Positions 8,038 to 16,351 of a stretch of 64,000 nucleotides of DNA are shown in pieces. Location: assembly GCF_001295925.1 (NCBI RefSeq), contig NZ_LJHQ01000003.1, positions 434,001 through 498,000 of the forward strand, written 5' to 3'. The translations under genes were made by a program, and so were the position numbers. The notes beneath the pieces are model-generated. The model was not told the origin of the DNA. It worked only from the letters and a program-made list of their open reading frames with translations, and did no database searches. The stretch is from Allobosea sp. AAP35. GTDB taxonomy: Bacteria > Pseudomonadota > Alphaproteobacteria > Rhizobiales > Beijerinckiaceae. Position 1 is the stretch's first letter. Each line of letters starts with the position of its first letter.

Positions 8038-9435
8038 TCATTTCACATCCTTGCGAGGCGCGTTGGCGGCAATATCGGCAACGAGTTCCGTGACATGGCC
8101 GAAACGCCTCAGATTGAGGCCACTGCCATCGCCCGCATCGGCGCCGCCAGAGGGCATCAGTGCTGCCTCAAATCCAAGCTTGGAGGCCTCGCGCAGCCGC
8201 GCCCCGGCCACCGAGACCGGCCGGATCGCGCCCGACAGCGCGATTTCGCCGAAATAGACCGATTCGGGCGGCAGGATCGCGCCGGTGAGCGAGGACACCA
8301 GAGCGGCTGCAACCGCGAGATCGGCCGCCGGCTCGTTCACCCGCAGGCCACCGGCGACGTTGAGATAGACGTCGTGCTGCCCCAGCCGGAGGCCGCCATG
8401 CGTTTCGAGCACGGCCAGCACCATCGCCAGCCGGCTGTTCTCCCAGCCGACGACGGCGCGGCGTGGCGTGCCAAGCGAGGTCGGCGCGACCAGCGCCTGG
8501 ATTTCCACCAGCACGGGTCGCGTGCCCTCGATCCCCGCGAAGACGGCTGCGCCCGGCGCGGCCTGGTCGCGCTGCGCCAGAAACAGCGCCGACGGGTTTG
8601 TCACTTCCGACAGGCCCATGCCCGTCATCTCGAAGACCCCGATCTCGTCGGTTGCGCCGAAGCGGTTCTTCTGCCCGCGCAGGATGCGGAAGGCGTGCGC
8701 GCCTTCACCCTCGAAGGAGAGCACGGCATCGACCATATGCTCGACCACGCGGGGCCCGGCGATCTGGCCGTCCTTGGTGACATGGCCGACCAGGATCAGG
8801 CAGGCGCCGCTGGTCTTGGCGTAGCGGATCAGCGACTGGGCGGAACCCCGCACCTGCGTCACTGTGCCCGGCGCGCTCTCGACCTCGCCCGACCACATGG
8901 TCTGGATCGAATCGATCACGACGAGGGCAGGGCGGGCGCCCTGGCCGAGCGTGGCGATGATGTCCTCGACATTGGTCTCGGCCGCGAGCTCGACGGGTGC
9001 CTCGGCCAGGCCCATCCGCTCGGCGCGCAAGCGGACCTGGCCCGTCGATTCCTCGCCCGAGACATAGACGACGCGCCGTCCTGCCAAAGCGAGCGCCGCA
9101 CAGGCCTGCATCAGCAGGGTCGATTTGCCGATGCCGGGATTGCCGCCGATCAGCAGAACCGAACCCGGCACGAAGCCGCCGCCGGTGACGCGGTCGAGCT
9201 CGCCGATCCCCGACACGATCCGCGGCGCATCCTGCGTGTCGCCTTTCAGGCTCTCCAGCGCGAAGACACGGCCCCTTGCCTTGCCGCTCGACGCGGCTCG
9301 TGCGCCTTGCACCGGCGCAGCCTGCGCCTCCTCCGACAGCGACGACCAGGTCCCGCAGGAATCGCACTTGCCCTGCCAGCGGTGATAGACCGCGCCGCAG
9401 GCTTGGCAGGTATAGGTCGGGCCGCGCTTGGCCAT
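8038..9435 (-). CDS. radA: DNA repair protein RadA
   Basis: A 465-residue RadA (Sms), a RecA-like ATPase that promotes branch migration and D-loop extension in recombinational repair. The parts are in order: a four-Cys zinc finger (CQACG...CDSCG), Walker A GGNPGIGKSTLLMQ, the RadA-specific KNRFG motif, and a C-terminal Lon-like domain with GGLRVNEPAADLAVAAAL. Length is normal. It follows alr and dnaB on the same strand, but repeat 5 lies between alr and radA, so it may also have its own transcript. If the SOS box before dnaB is active, radA could be co-regulated. Confidence 0.97.
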   Translation of the reverse strand: MAKRGPTYTCQACGAVYHRWQGKCDSCGTWSSLSEEAQAAPVQGARAASSGKARGRVFALESLKGDTQDAPRIVSGIGELDRVTGGGFVPGSVLLIGGNPGIGKSTLLMQACAALALAGRRVVYVSGEESTGQVRLRAERMGLAEAPVELAAETNVEDIIATLGQGARPALVVIDSIQTMWSGEVESAPGTVTQVRGSAQSLIRYAKTSGACLILVGHVTKDGQIAGPRVVEHMVDAVLSFEGEGAHAFRILRGQKNRFGATDEIGVFEMTGMGLSEVTNPSALFLAQRDQAAPGAAVFAGIEGTRPVLVEIQALVAPTSLGTPRRAVVGWENSRLAMVLAVLETHGGLRLGQHDVYLNVAGGLRVNEPAADLAVAAALVSSLTGAILPPESVYFGEIALSGAIRPVSVAGARLREASKLGFEAALMPSGGADAGDGSGLNLRRFGHVTELVADIAANAPRKDVK

Positions 9436-9438
9436 CAG

Positions 9439-9517
9439 GCGTCATTCTCGGGCGAAGCGAAGCGAAGACCCGAGAATCTCGAGCCGGAGATGCTCGGGTC
9501 AAGCCCGAGCATGACGC
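9439..9517. repeat. Palindromic intergenic repeat 5
   Basis: The outer arms GCGTCAT (9439-9445) and ATGACGC (9511-9517) enclose a hairpin TGCTCGGG-TCAAG-CCCGAGCA (9491-9511) and a second stem formed from TTCTCGGG and CCCGAGAA. It matches repeat 3 closely (TCGGGCGAAGCGAAGCG, then AGACCCGA). It fills most of the alr-radA gap. Confidence 0.85.
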
Positions 9518-9534
9518 GCGAAAAACGGCTCACC

Positions 9535-10665
9535 CTAAACCCCGACATAGCGCCGCGCATGCCGGCGGCCGAGGCTGGTCAGAATTTCGTAGCCGATCGT
9601 CTTGGCGCCGGCGCCGACCGCCTCCAGATCGAGCGCGCCGCCGATCAGCGTGACCGGATCGCCGCGCTTGGCCGACGTTGCGGGCGCATCCGTGACATCG
9701 AGGATGACCAGATCCATCGAGACTGTGCCGACGAAGGGGCACATCACCCCGCCGACGATCGCCGAGCCGCCTGCGCTGGAATCGGTCCCGCTCGCATTGC
9801 GCGGATAGCCGTCGGCATAGCCCAGGCAGATGGTGGCGAGCCGGCTGCGGCGCCGGGCGGTCCAGCGGCCATTATAGCCGACCGGCGTTCCAGCCTCGAC
9901 CTCGCGCAGCTGCAGGATGCGCGAGGTCAGTCCTACGACGGGTCGCATCGGGTTGGGCTGCCCCGGCGTCGGGTTGCCGCCATAGAGCGCATAGCCCGGC
10001 CGGGTGAGCTGGTAGGATGGGCACGCGTTCAGGAAATGCCCCGACGAGTTCTTCAGCGAAGCCGGGATGCCGGGGAGGGCGGCGACAAGGGCGGCGAAGG
10101 CCGCCATTTGACGTGTATTGGCCGGGTCCGCCTCGTCTTCCGACGACGAAAAATGGCTCATCACCAGACCGATGCCAGCGGCGGCCAGCGTGCTGTTGGT
10201 CTCGTGCGCCAAGGCGAGCCCTTCGCCGACAGAAAGCCCGAGGCGGTTCATTCCCGTATCGACATGCAGCGCAGCCGGGCGAAGATTCGCGCCGCTCGCA
10301 TGGAAGGCTGCCCACTCGCGCACCTCCTCGACCGAGCCCAGCACCGGCGACAGATCATGCGCGGCATAGGAGCCGCCGCTGCCGGGCAGGAGACCGTTGA
10401 GGATGTAGATCGTCGCATCGGGCGCGACCTGACGCGCCCGGACGCCTTCTGACAGATGCGCGACGAAGAAGCTCCTGCAGCCGGCGGCGGCAAGCGCCGT
10501 GACCGTCGGCTCGATGCCAAGCCCGTAGGCGTTCGCCTTGACCACGGCGGCGGCTTCGGTGCCCGCCCGGGCCTGAAGATCGCGCCAGTTGGCGACGAGC
10601 GCGCCGAGATCGATCGTCAGGATCGTGCCGCAGGTCTGCGCGTCTGGCGTGTCGAAGGCACTCAT
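9535..10665 (-). CDS. alr: Alanine racemase
   Basis: A 376-residue PLP enzyme that interconverts L- and D-alanine for peptidoglycan. The PLP lysine is Lys43 in VVKANAYGLG. The second catalytic residue is the Tyr in LGYADGYPRN, near residue 275. GYALYGGNPTP and the C-terminal TSLGRR are also family-typical. Its ATG overlaps the end of dnaB by four bases, so the two are translationally coupled. Length is normal for Alr. Confidence 0.96.
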   Translation of the reverse strand: MSAFDTPDAQTCGTILTIDLGALVANWRDLQARAGTEAAAVVKANAYGLGIEPTVTALAAAGCRSFFVAHLSEGVRARQVAPDATIYILNGLLPGSGGSYAAHDLSPVLGSVEEVREWAAFHASGANLRPAALHVDTGMNRLGLSVGEGLALAHETNSTLAAAGIGLVMSHFSSSEDEADPANTRQMAAFAALVAALPGIPASLKNSSGHFLNACPSYQLTRPGYALYGGNPTPGQPNPMRPVVGLTSRILQLREVEAGTPVGYNGRWTARRRSRLATICLGYADGYPRNASGTDSSAGGSAIVGGVMCPFVGTVSMDLVILDVTDAPATSAKRGDPVTLIGGALDLEAVGAGAKTIGYEILTSLGRRHARRYVGV

Positions 10666-12149
10666 TCGCGATCCGGCAGCCGCATGTCGTCAGCGCGATC
10701 GGAGAAGCGTGTCACTTCGGCGTCAAATTGCAGCGCGATTGCCCCGGTCGGCCCATGGCGCTGCTTGCCGATAATGAGCTCGGCCACGCCATGGGCCGCC
10801 TCCATCTCGATGATCCATTTGTTGTGGTCTTCGGTGCCGGGGCGGGGCTCCTTGCCCTTGAGGTAGTATTCCTCGCGATAGACGAACATCACAACGTCGG
10901 CGTCCTGCTCGATCGAGCCGGATTCGCGCAGATCGGACAATTGCGGGCGCTTGTCGTCGCGGCTTTCGACCTGGCGCGAGAGCTGCGACAGCGCCACGAT
11001 CGGCACGGCCAATTCCTTGGCCAGCGCCTTCAGGCTGGTCGTGATCTCGGTCAGCTCCTGCACGCGGTTCTGGCCGTTCTTGTTGGAACCCGAGAGCAGC
11101 TGAAGATAGTCGATGAACAGGACATCGAGCCCCTTCTGGCGCTTCAGCCGGCGGGCGCGGGCGACGAGCTGGGCGATCGAGATGCCGCCGGTCTGGTCGA
11201 TGTAGAGCGGCAGCTTCTCGATCTGCGCCGCGACATCGGTCAGCTTGGCGAAATCGGCCTCGGTGATGCGGCCCTGCCGGATTTTGTAGGACGAGATGCC
11301 CGACTGCTCGGCAACGATACGCGTCGCGAGCTGATCGGCCGACATTTCCAGCGAGAAGAAGGCGACGATGCCGCCATCGACGGTCTTGATCGTGCCGTCG
11401 GTCTGGCGTTCGCCGCGCCAGGCCTTGGCGATGTTGAAGGCGATGTTGGTGGCCAGCGAGGTCTTGCCCATGGCCGGGCGGCCGGCGAGCACGATCAGGT
11501 CGGAGGGCTGCAGTCCTCCCATGCGGTGGTCGAGATCGCGCAGGCCCGACGAAATGCCCGACAGGCCGCCGGCGCGCTGATAGGCCTTGGCCGCCATGTC
11601 GATGGCGGTGTAGAGCGCCCCGTCGAATTTCTGGAACCCGCCCTCGTAGCGGCCCTTCTCGGCGAGCTCGTAGAGCTTGCGCTCGGCCTCCTCGATCTGC
11701 TCGCGCGGAGCGGCATCGACGGGCGAATCATAGGCGACATTGACCAGATCCTCGCCGACGCCGATCAGCTGGCGCCGGATCGCCAGATCATAGACCGTGC
11801 GGCCATAGTCGCCGGCATTGATCACGGTCGTCGCTTCGGCCGCGAGGCGGGCGAGATATTGCGAGGCGGTGATGCCGCCGAGGTCCATCTCGCCGACAAA
11901 GGTCTTCAGCGTGATCGGCGTCGCGATCTTGCCGGCCCGGATCAGGCTCGAGGTCAGCTCGAAGACGCGCTGATGGATCGGCTCGAAGAAATGGTCCGGC
12001 AGCAGGAAGTCGGAGACGCGGTAGAAGGCGTCATTGTTGACCAGGATCGCGCCCAGCAGCGCCTGCTCCGCCTCGATGTTGTGGGGCTGGACGCGGTATT
12101 CGGCCTCGCGGGTTTCGAGGCGGGTGACGAGGGCGGTTGCTGTGGCCAT
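10662..12149 (-). CDS. dnaB: Replicative DNA helicase DnaB
   Basis: DnaB is the hexameric 5'-3' helicase at the replication fork. I start it at ATG 12149 (MATATALVTRLE, 495 residues). The open frame reaches TTG 12206, but the extra 19 residues would include the promoter and LexA-like site and are not DnaB-like. The N-terminal domain begins PHNIEAEQALLGAIL; the RecA fold has Walker A AGRPAMGKTSLA, Walker B DVLFIDYLQLL and SRQVESRDDKRP. It heads a minus-strand series dnaB-alr-radA-cvpA-purF. Confidence 0.97.
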   Translation of the reverse strand: MATATALVTRLETREAEYRVQPHNIEAEQALLGAILVNNDAFYRVSDFLLPDHFFEPIHQRVFELTSSLIRAGKIATPITLKTFVGEMDLGGITASQYLARLAAEATTVINAGDYGRTVYDLAIRRQLIGVGEDLVNVAYDSPVDAAPREQIEEAERKLYELAEKGRYEGGFQKFDGALYTAIDMAAKAYQRAGGLSGISSGLRDLDHRMGGLQPSDLIVLAGRPAMGKTSLATNIAFNIAKAWRGERQTDGTIKTVDGGIVAFFSLEMSADQLATRIVAEQSGISSYKIRQGRITEADFAKLTDVAAQIEKLPLYIDQTGGISIAQLVARARRLKRQKGLDVLFIDYLQLLSGSNKNGQNRVQELTEITTSLKALAKELAVPIVALSQLSRQVESRDDKRPQLSDLRESGSIEQDADVVMFVYREEYYLKGKEPRPGTEDHNKWIIEMEAAHGVAELIIGKQRHGPTGAIALQFDAEVTRFSDRADDMRLPDRE

Positions 12150-12187
12150 GGCCTTCGATAGGTCAGAATCGCCCCGTGGCGGAACGG

Positions 12188-12202
12188 GAACAAAAAAGGA
12201 AC
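12188..12202 (-). promoter_or_regulatory. Candidate LexA (SOS) operator in front of dnaB
   Basis: On the dnaB strand the sequence is GTTCCTTTTTTGTTC, an exact match to GTTC-N7-GTTC, the known LexA-binding motif of alphaproteobacteria. It lies 39-53 bases upstream of the dnaB ATG and begins four bases past a plausible -10 element. A bound repressor would sit over the likely transcription start. Confidence 0.55.
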
Positions 12203-12206
12203 GCAA

Positions 12207-12235
12207 GATTTAGGCGCAACTCTGCCCGCTGTCCA
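12207..12235 (-). promoter_or_regulatory. Possible sigma-70 promoter of dnaB
   Basis: On the minus strand TGGACA (12235-12230, five of six matches to the -35 consensus) is followed after 17 bases by TAAATC (12212-12207), a weak -10. The spacing and the LexA-like site just downstream make it credible, but the -10 match is poor. Confidence 0.35.
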
Positions 12236-12302
12236 CAGCTTCGGCCCGCGATCGGCGTCGCGGACCGAAATCCTTGCGTGTGGTCGGCGGGACGCCAGCC
12301 CC

Positions 12303-13358
12303 TCACTGCGGCGGCTGGACCAGGATCTTGATGTGCCGCTTGTCGCGCACCAGCGCCTCGAAGCCTTGCTGGACGATGTCGTCGAGCCCGATGCGTTTGG
12401 TCACCAGCGTCTCGGCTTGGAAGAAGCCCTTCATCATCAAGGCCATGACAGCGGGAAAAATATCCCGATAGGCGATGATCCCGCGAACCACGCGCTCCTT
12501 GAGCACGACGGTGTTGGGCTGGAACGCGGCTTCCTTCTCCCAGATCGAGACGATCACGGTTTCGCCTTCGTAATGGGTGGACTCGATGCATTGCTGCAGC
12601 ACTTTGGCCACGCCCGTGACTTCGAAGGCGACATCGACGCCCCCAGCGCTTAGTTCCCGCAGCTTGGCGACCGGGTCCTCCTGGGAAGGATCGGTGACGC
12701 TCGTCGCCCCGAGTTCGAGCGCCTTGGCACCGCGCTCGGCGGAGAGTTCGACGACATGGATGACCGAGGCTCCCGCGACGCGCAGCGCCTCGACGAGAAG
12801 CAGTCCGATCGGGCCCGCCCCGAACACGGCCGCCGTGCCGCCCGCCTTGAGGCTGCTGAGTCGCACCGCATGAAGCGCGACAGCGGCCGGCTCGACCAGC
12901 GCGCCCTGTTCGAAGGACAGCCCCTCCGGCATGACATGCACCATGCGCTCGTTCACGACGGTGTGGCAGGCAAAGCCGCCGCCGCCGCCCGACAGGCCGT
13001 GAAACCCGAGCTTGTCGCATAGATTGTATTTGCCCCGCCGGCAGGCGTCGCAGACGCCGCAATTCAGGATCGGCTCGACGACGACGCGGTCGCCGGGGCG
13101 GATTCGCGTGACGTCGGCGCCGACCTCGACCACCTCGCCGGAAAATTCATGCCCCATGACGATCGGTGCGCGATCATGGCTGAGCGGATGGGGTTGCGCG
13201 ACCGGAACGAAGATTGGACCGGCGAGATACTCGTGCAGGTCGCTGCCGCAGATGCCGGCCCAGGCGACCTTGATCTTGACCTGCCCGGCTGCGGGCACCA
13301 GTTCGGGCACCTCCTCGACGCGAATGTCGTGAGCCTTGTGCCAGCATGCGGCTTTCAT
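12303..13358 (-). CDS. Zinc-dependent alcohol dehydrogenase, 2,3-butanediol dehydrogenase-like
   Basis: A 351-residue medium-chain dehydrogenase. I use ATG 13358 (MKAACWHKAHDI), which has AAAGGA nine bases upstream, rather than an extension to 13397. Catalytic zinc ligands are Cys37 in GICGSDLHEY and His70-Glu71 in MGHEFSGEV. The structural zinc loop is CGVCDACRRGKYNLC. The nucleotide site is VFGAGPIGLL. The early residues and PHPLSHDRAP resemble (R,R)-butanediol dehydrogenases, but the substrate is not certain. It is a lone catabolic gene between rplI and dnaB, so probably an insertion into a core region. Confidence 0.85.
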   Translation of the reverse strand: MKAACWHKAHDIRVEEVPELVPAAGQVKIKVAWAGICGSDLHEYLAGPIFVPVAQPHPLSHDRAPIVMGHEFSGEVVEVGADVTRIRPGDRVVVEPILNCGVCDACRRGKYNLCDKLGFHGLSGGGGGFACHTVVNERMVHVMPEGLSFEQGALVEPAAVALHAVRLSSLKAGGTAAVFGAGPIGLLLVEALRVAGASVIHVVELSAERGAKALELGATSVTDPSQEDPVAKLRELSAGGVDVAFEVTGVAKVLQQCIESTHYEGETVIVSIWEKEAAFQPNTVVLKERVVRGIIAYRDIFPAVMALMMKGFFQAETLVTKRIGLDDIVQQGFEALVRDKRHIKILVQPPQ

Positions 13359-13490
13359 CGGCGTCTGTCCTTTGTGTCGTCCCAGCACGCCTCTCATGGA
13401 GGAGGCAGCGACGACGCGCCTTGATCTCGCGCATGCGACGAACCGAGAGCGGCTGTGCGGCCACGGCGTCCGCGCCTCTGCCGAGGCATG

Positions 13491-13521
13491 AAAAAGGGCG
13501 CCGCGATGGTTCGCGGCGCCC
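13491..13521 (-). terminator. Rho-independent terminator after rplI
   Basis: On the minus strand GGGCGCCGCGA (13521-13511) pairs perfectly over 11 bases with 13506-13496 across a four-base loop. It is followed by five T residues (13495-13491). It lies about 30 bases past the rplI stop and should end the rpsF-rpsR-rplI transcript before the dehydrogenase gene. Confidence 0.85.
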
Positions 13522-13553
13522 TTCCAAACAGGCCTTGAAGGCCGCGCTTAATC

Positions 13554-14117
13554 TCAGCGGTCGTCTTCGCCGGCTTCAGCCAGAGCCGCGCCGACCTCAA
13601 GGCCGAGATCGTCGAGGTCGAAGGCCTCGCGGGCTGTGACGTCCTCGCCGCGGACCTGGCGCTCGGCCTCCTGGGCCGAACGGGCGATGTTGACGGTGAC
13701 GGTGACCGACACCTCGGGATGCAGCACGACCGGGATCGTGTGCAGGCCGAGCGTCTTGATCGGCGCGTTCAGTGTGATCTGGCTGCGGGCGACATGGAAG
13801 CCCTCGGCCACCAGCGCCTCGGCGATGTCACGGGTCGAGACCGAGCCGTACAGCACGCCCGATTCACCCGACTGGCGCAGCATCACGACGCTGAGGCCGT
13901 CCAGCGTCTCGGCGACCGTCTCGGCCTCCGACCTCAGCTCGAGGTTGCGGGTCTCGAGCTCGATCTTCTGGCTTTCGAAGCGCTTGCGGTTCTCCTCGGT
14001 GGCGCGCAGCGCCTTGCCGCGGGCGAGCAGAAAGTTGCGGCCGAAGCCGTCGCGCACGCGAACGACTTCGCCCATCTGGCCAAGCTTGGCGACGCGTTCG
14101 AGCAGGATCACTTCCAT
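13554..14117 (-). CDS. rplI: 50S ribosomal protein L9
   Basis: A 187-residue L9 with the conserved N-terminal domain [21 protein letters not shown], a long connecting helix (about 40-75) and the C-terminal 23S rRNA-binding domain. It is longer than the 149-residue E. coli protein; the acidic C-terminal extension ([19 protein letters not shown]) is usual in alphaproteobacteria. It is the last gene of the rpsF cluster and is followed by a strong terminator. Confidence 0.97.
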   Translation of the reverse strand: MEVILLERVAKLGQMGEVVRVRDGFGRNFLLARGKALRATEENRKRFESQKIELETRNLELRSEAETVAETLDGLSVVMLRQSGESGVLYGSVSTRDIAEALVAEGFHVARSQITLNAPIKTLGLHTIPVVLHPEVSVTVTVNIARSAQEAERQVRGEDVTAREAFDLDDLGLEVGAALAEAGEDDR

Positions 14118-14153
14118 GGTGTAGTCTCCTTTGAGAGCGGTTCGTGTGGGATG

Positions 14154-15113
14154 TCAGGCCTTGGGAGGCGGGGGCGGCATCGCAGCCCGCTTGCGCAGAC
14201 CGAGAAGGGTGTCGAAAATGCCGGCGAGCGCCAGCAGCGGCGTCAGCACGGCCTGCATCACGATGAGGGCGACATAGACGCTGATCAGCATCGGTGTGCG
14301 CCAGGCCTGGCCGCGAGAGAGATCGTGCAGCATTGCCAGGCCGGTGAAGGTAAAGCTGACCAGGAGCGCGCCGACCAGCGCCACGCCAGCCAGGCCCATG
14401 AAACCGTCGAACGTGGCGACCGCCAAGCCGGCGAGCATCAGCAGCAGGGCCTGGCGTGGCAGGCTCGCCGAGGGGATGAAGGGCCAGGGGCGCGGCAAAC
14501 GGCCTGAAAGCTGCACGGTCTTGGCGGCGAGCCAGAGATTGGCGGTGATCGTGCTGACAAGCGAGGCCGCGATGCCAAGCGGCACGGCGCGCACGAGCAG
14601 CGGCGTGACATTGGCGGCCAGTTCGGCCTGCGTCGTGCCCTCCGGCAGGTTCAGCATCTTGCTGCGAACCATTTCGGCCAGCAGGTTTTCGACGATGCGG
14701 GCGATGACCGCGCGATAGGCCTCGTAATCGGTCGTCATCACCAGCGCGCTGGCGATCGTCGCCAGCGTTGCGGTGCCGGCAATCCAGACCATCAGCTTGC
14801 CGAGCGGATACCACTCGACGACGCCCTCGCCATCCGTCCGCCCCAGCAAGGCAAGATAGGCGATCCACCATGCCGGCAGCGCGATGATGCAGGCAAAGGC
14901 GAAGCCGGCCGGCAGGCTGAGCGCGAACGAAACCGCCACGGCGCCCGCGGCCACGGCAAACAGACCGGCGCGGTGGTTCCAGCCGAGCGCGGCGATCAGG
15001 ATCGGAAGGGGGGCGGCGGAGTACAACAGTACGGCCAGCGGCGATCCGGTGATCACCACTGAAAAAAGCAGGGCCGCCACGAGGCCCGCGCCGATGCCGA
15101 CGATCGGAATCAT
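14154..15113 (-). CDS. DUF2232 polytopic membrane protein
   Basis: A very hydrophobic protein of 319 residues with about eight transmembrane helices, starting at ATG 15113 (MIPIVGIGAGLVAALLFSVV) after AGGA. The position between rpsR and rplI is characteristic of the DUF2232/YybS-like family in alphaproteobacteria. No catalytic residues stand out and the function is unknown. The short C-terminal tail is basic and Pro-rich (LLGLRKRAAMPPPPPKA), so it is probably cytoplasmic. Confidence 0.82.
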   Translation of the reverse strand: MIPIVGIGAGLVAALLFSVVITGSPLAVLLYSAAPLPILIAALGWNHRAGLFAVAAGAVAVSFALSLPAGFAFACIIALPAWWIAYLALLGRTDGEGVVEWYPLGKLMVWIAGTATLATIASALVMTTDYEAYRAVIARIVENLLAEMVRSKMLNLPEGTTQAELAANVTPLLVRAVPLGIAASLVSTITANLWLAAKTVQLSGRLPRPWPFIPSASLPRQALLLMLAGLAVATFDGFMGLAGVALVGALLVSFTFTGLAMLHDLSRGQAWRTPMLISVYVALIVMQAVLTPLLALAGIFDTLLGLRKRAAMPPPPPKA

Positions 15114-15284
15114 TCTTGTGTCCTGCTGTCCCGCTGCTCCCGGGCCACATCGGCCGGGCAGGGTGAGAGGCGTTTGCCTCAACGAACCCGAGGGAGTTTC
15201 ACCACCGGGCGACGTGTTGGGTTAGGCGACCAGACGAGGTCAACCGGCGGCGATCGCTCGCCACCGGCCGGGTATCAGATCCGC

Positions 15285-15530
15285 TCAGCGGATGACGTAG
15301 GGCAACAGGCCGAGGAAGCGCGCGCGCTTGATCGCCTGGGCGAGCTCACGCTGCTTCTTGGCGGAGACCGCCGTGATGCGCGACGGCACGATCTTGCCGC
15401 GCTCGGAGATGTAGCGCGAAAGCAGGCGCACATCCTTGTAGTCGATCTTCGGAGCGCCCTCGCCCGAGAAGGGGCAGGACTTGCGACGGCGGAAGAAGGG
15501 GCGGCGTGCGCCAGCAGATGCAGTCGACAT
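15285..15530 (-). CDS. rpsR: 30S ribosomal protein S18
   Basis: An 81-residue S18 covering the family length, with the basic N-terminus [15 protein letters not shown] and the core [20 protein letters not shown] and [12 protein letters not shown]18 binds S6 on the 30S platform. The gene begins four bases after rpsF ends, the usual arrangement for co-synthesis of the pair. Confidence 0.98.
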   Translation of the reverse strand: MSTASAGARRPFFRRRKSCPFSGEGAPKIDYKDVRLLSRYISERGKIVPSRITAVSAKKQRELAQAIKRARFLGLLPYVIR

Positions 15531-15533
15531 GGC

Positions 15534-16004
15534 TCAGGCCTCCGCGCCGGTGGTTTCGGGAGCAGCTTCGTCGTCGCGACGCGGACGGTCGCGACGCGGG
15601 CCGCGATCGCCGCCACGGTCGAAACGATCACCGCCGCCGGGACGGTCGAAGCGGTCGCCCCGATCGCCACGATCATCGCGGTCGCGCTTCTGAAGCATGG
15701 CCGACTGGCCTTCCTCGAGCTCTTCGACCTTGATGGTCATGAAGCGCAGGACGTCTTCGTTGATGCGCATCTGGCGCTCCATCTCCAGCACGGCGGCGGA
15801 GGGAGCGTCGATGTTCAGCAGCGAATAATGCGCCTTGCGGTTCTTCTTGATGCGATAGCCCAGCGACTTCACGCCCCAGTACTCGACCTTGGGGACCGAG
15901 CCGCCATTCGCCTCGATGATACCCTTGAACGTCTCGACAAGGGTCTCGACCTGCTGCGCGCTGACGTCTTGTCGCGCGAGCAGAACATGCTCGTACAATG
16001 CCAT
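15534..16004 (-). CDS. rpsF: 30S ribosomal protein S6 with a charged C-terminal tail
   Basis: S6 begins at ATG 16004 ([15 protein letters not shown]), preceded by AAGGA; a longer frame to 16025 is not needed. Residues 1-100 are the ferredoxin-like S6 core with [19 protein letters not shown]. The last 50 residues are a low-complexity tail built from DR, RGD and GGDRFDR units ending [11 protein letters not shown]. Such tails are common in alphaproteobacterial S6 and vary in length. Total length is 156 residues against 135 in E. coli. Confidence 0.96.
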   Translation of the reverse strand: MALYEHVLLARQDVSAQQVETLVETFKGIIEANGGSVPKVEYWGVKSLGYRIKKNRKAHYSLLNIDAPSAAVLEMERQMRINEDVLRFMTIKVEELEEGQSAMLQKRDRDDRGDRGDRFDRPGGGDRFDRGGDRGPRRDRPRRDDEAAPETTGAEA

Positions 16005-16351
16005 GGTTGGCCTTCCTTGTTTCACCCTGTTTCGTTCGGCGCGGAGCCCTCCGAGCCCTGGATAAGGCCCGACAGGATTTCATCGAAGGCGGAGACACGG
16101 GATGACGGCTCCCGTCTGGAGCCTGCGACGCGCCCTCACCAAAAATGGGCGCGCGACGCCATCCGTTCAGCCTCCGGCCGAACAAACAGGACCCGGTCGT
16201 TACAGGCTCGATGCCCGCCATGCAACCGAAATCGGCTTTCCGACCGCGCTGGGGGGGTGAATATTCGCGCTTCGCGCTTGACTTGACTGCAAAGGCAGTG
16301 TGACAGCCCCGTGAATCCGCTGAAATCCTCTGTATCTTAAAGGCCTGCCGA
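16005..16351. other. Divergent intergenic region between rpsF and fabD (347 bases)
   Basis: This region must hold the leader and promoter of rpsF (minus) and the promoter of fabD (plus). I see a stem CGCGCCC/GGGCGCG with an 11-base loop at 16129-16153 that would be in the rpsF leader; it could be a ribosomal-protein leader element but shows no clear S6:S18 motif. A tandem TTGACTTGACT lies at 16278-16288 and a small hairpin ACTGC-AAAG-GCAGT at 16286-16299. No convincing -10 element or gene is visible. Confidence 0.4.

Noticed and set aside
7960-10452. 830-codon plus-strand frame opposite radA and alr
   Set aside because: Antisense of radA and alr, whose motifs are intact; no recognisable domain.
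16278-16288. TTGACTTGACT as the fabD promoter
   Set aside because: No acceptable -10 hexamer at 16-18 base spacing from either copy.
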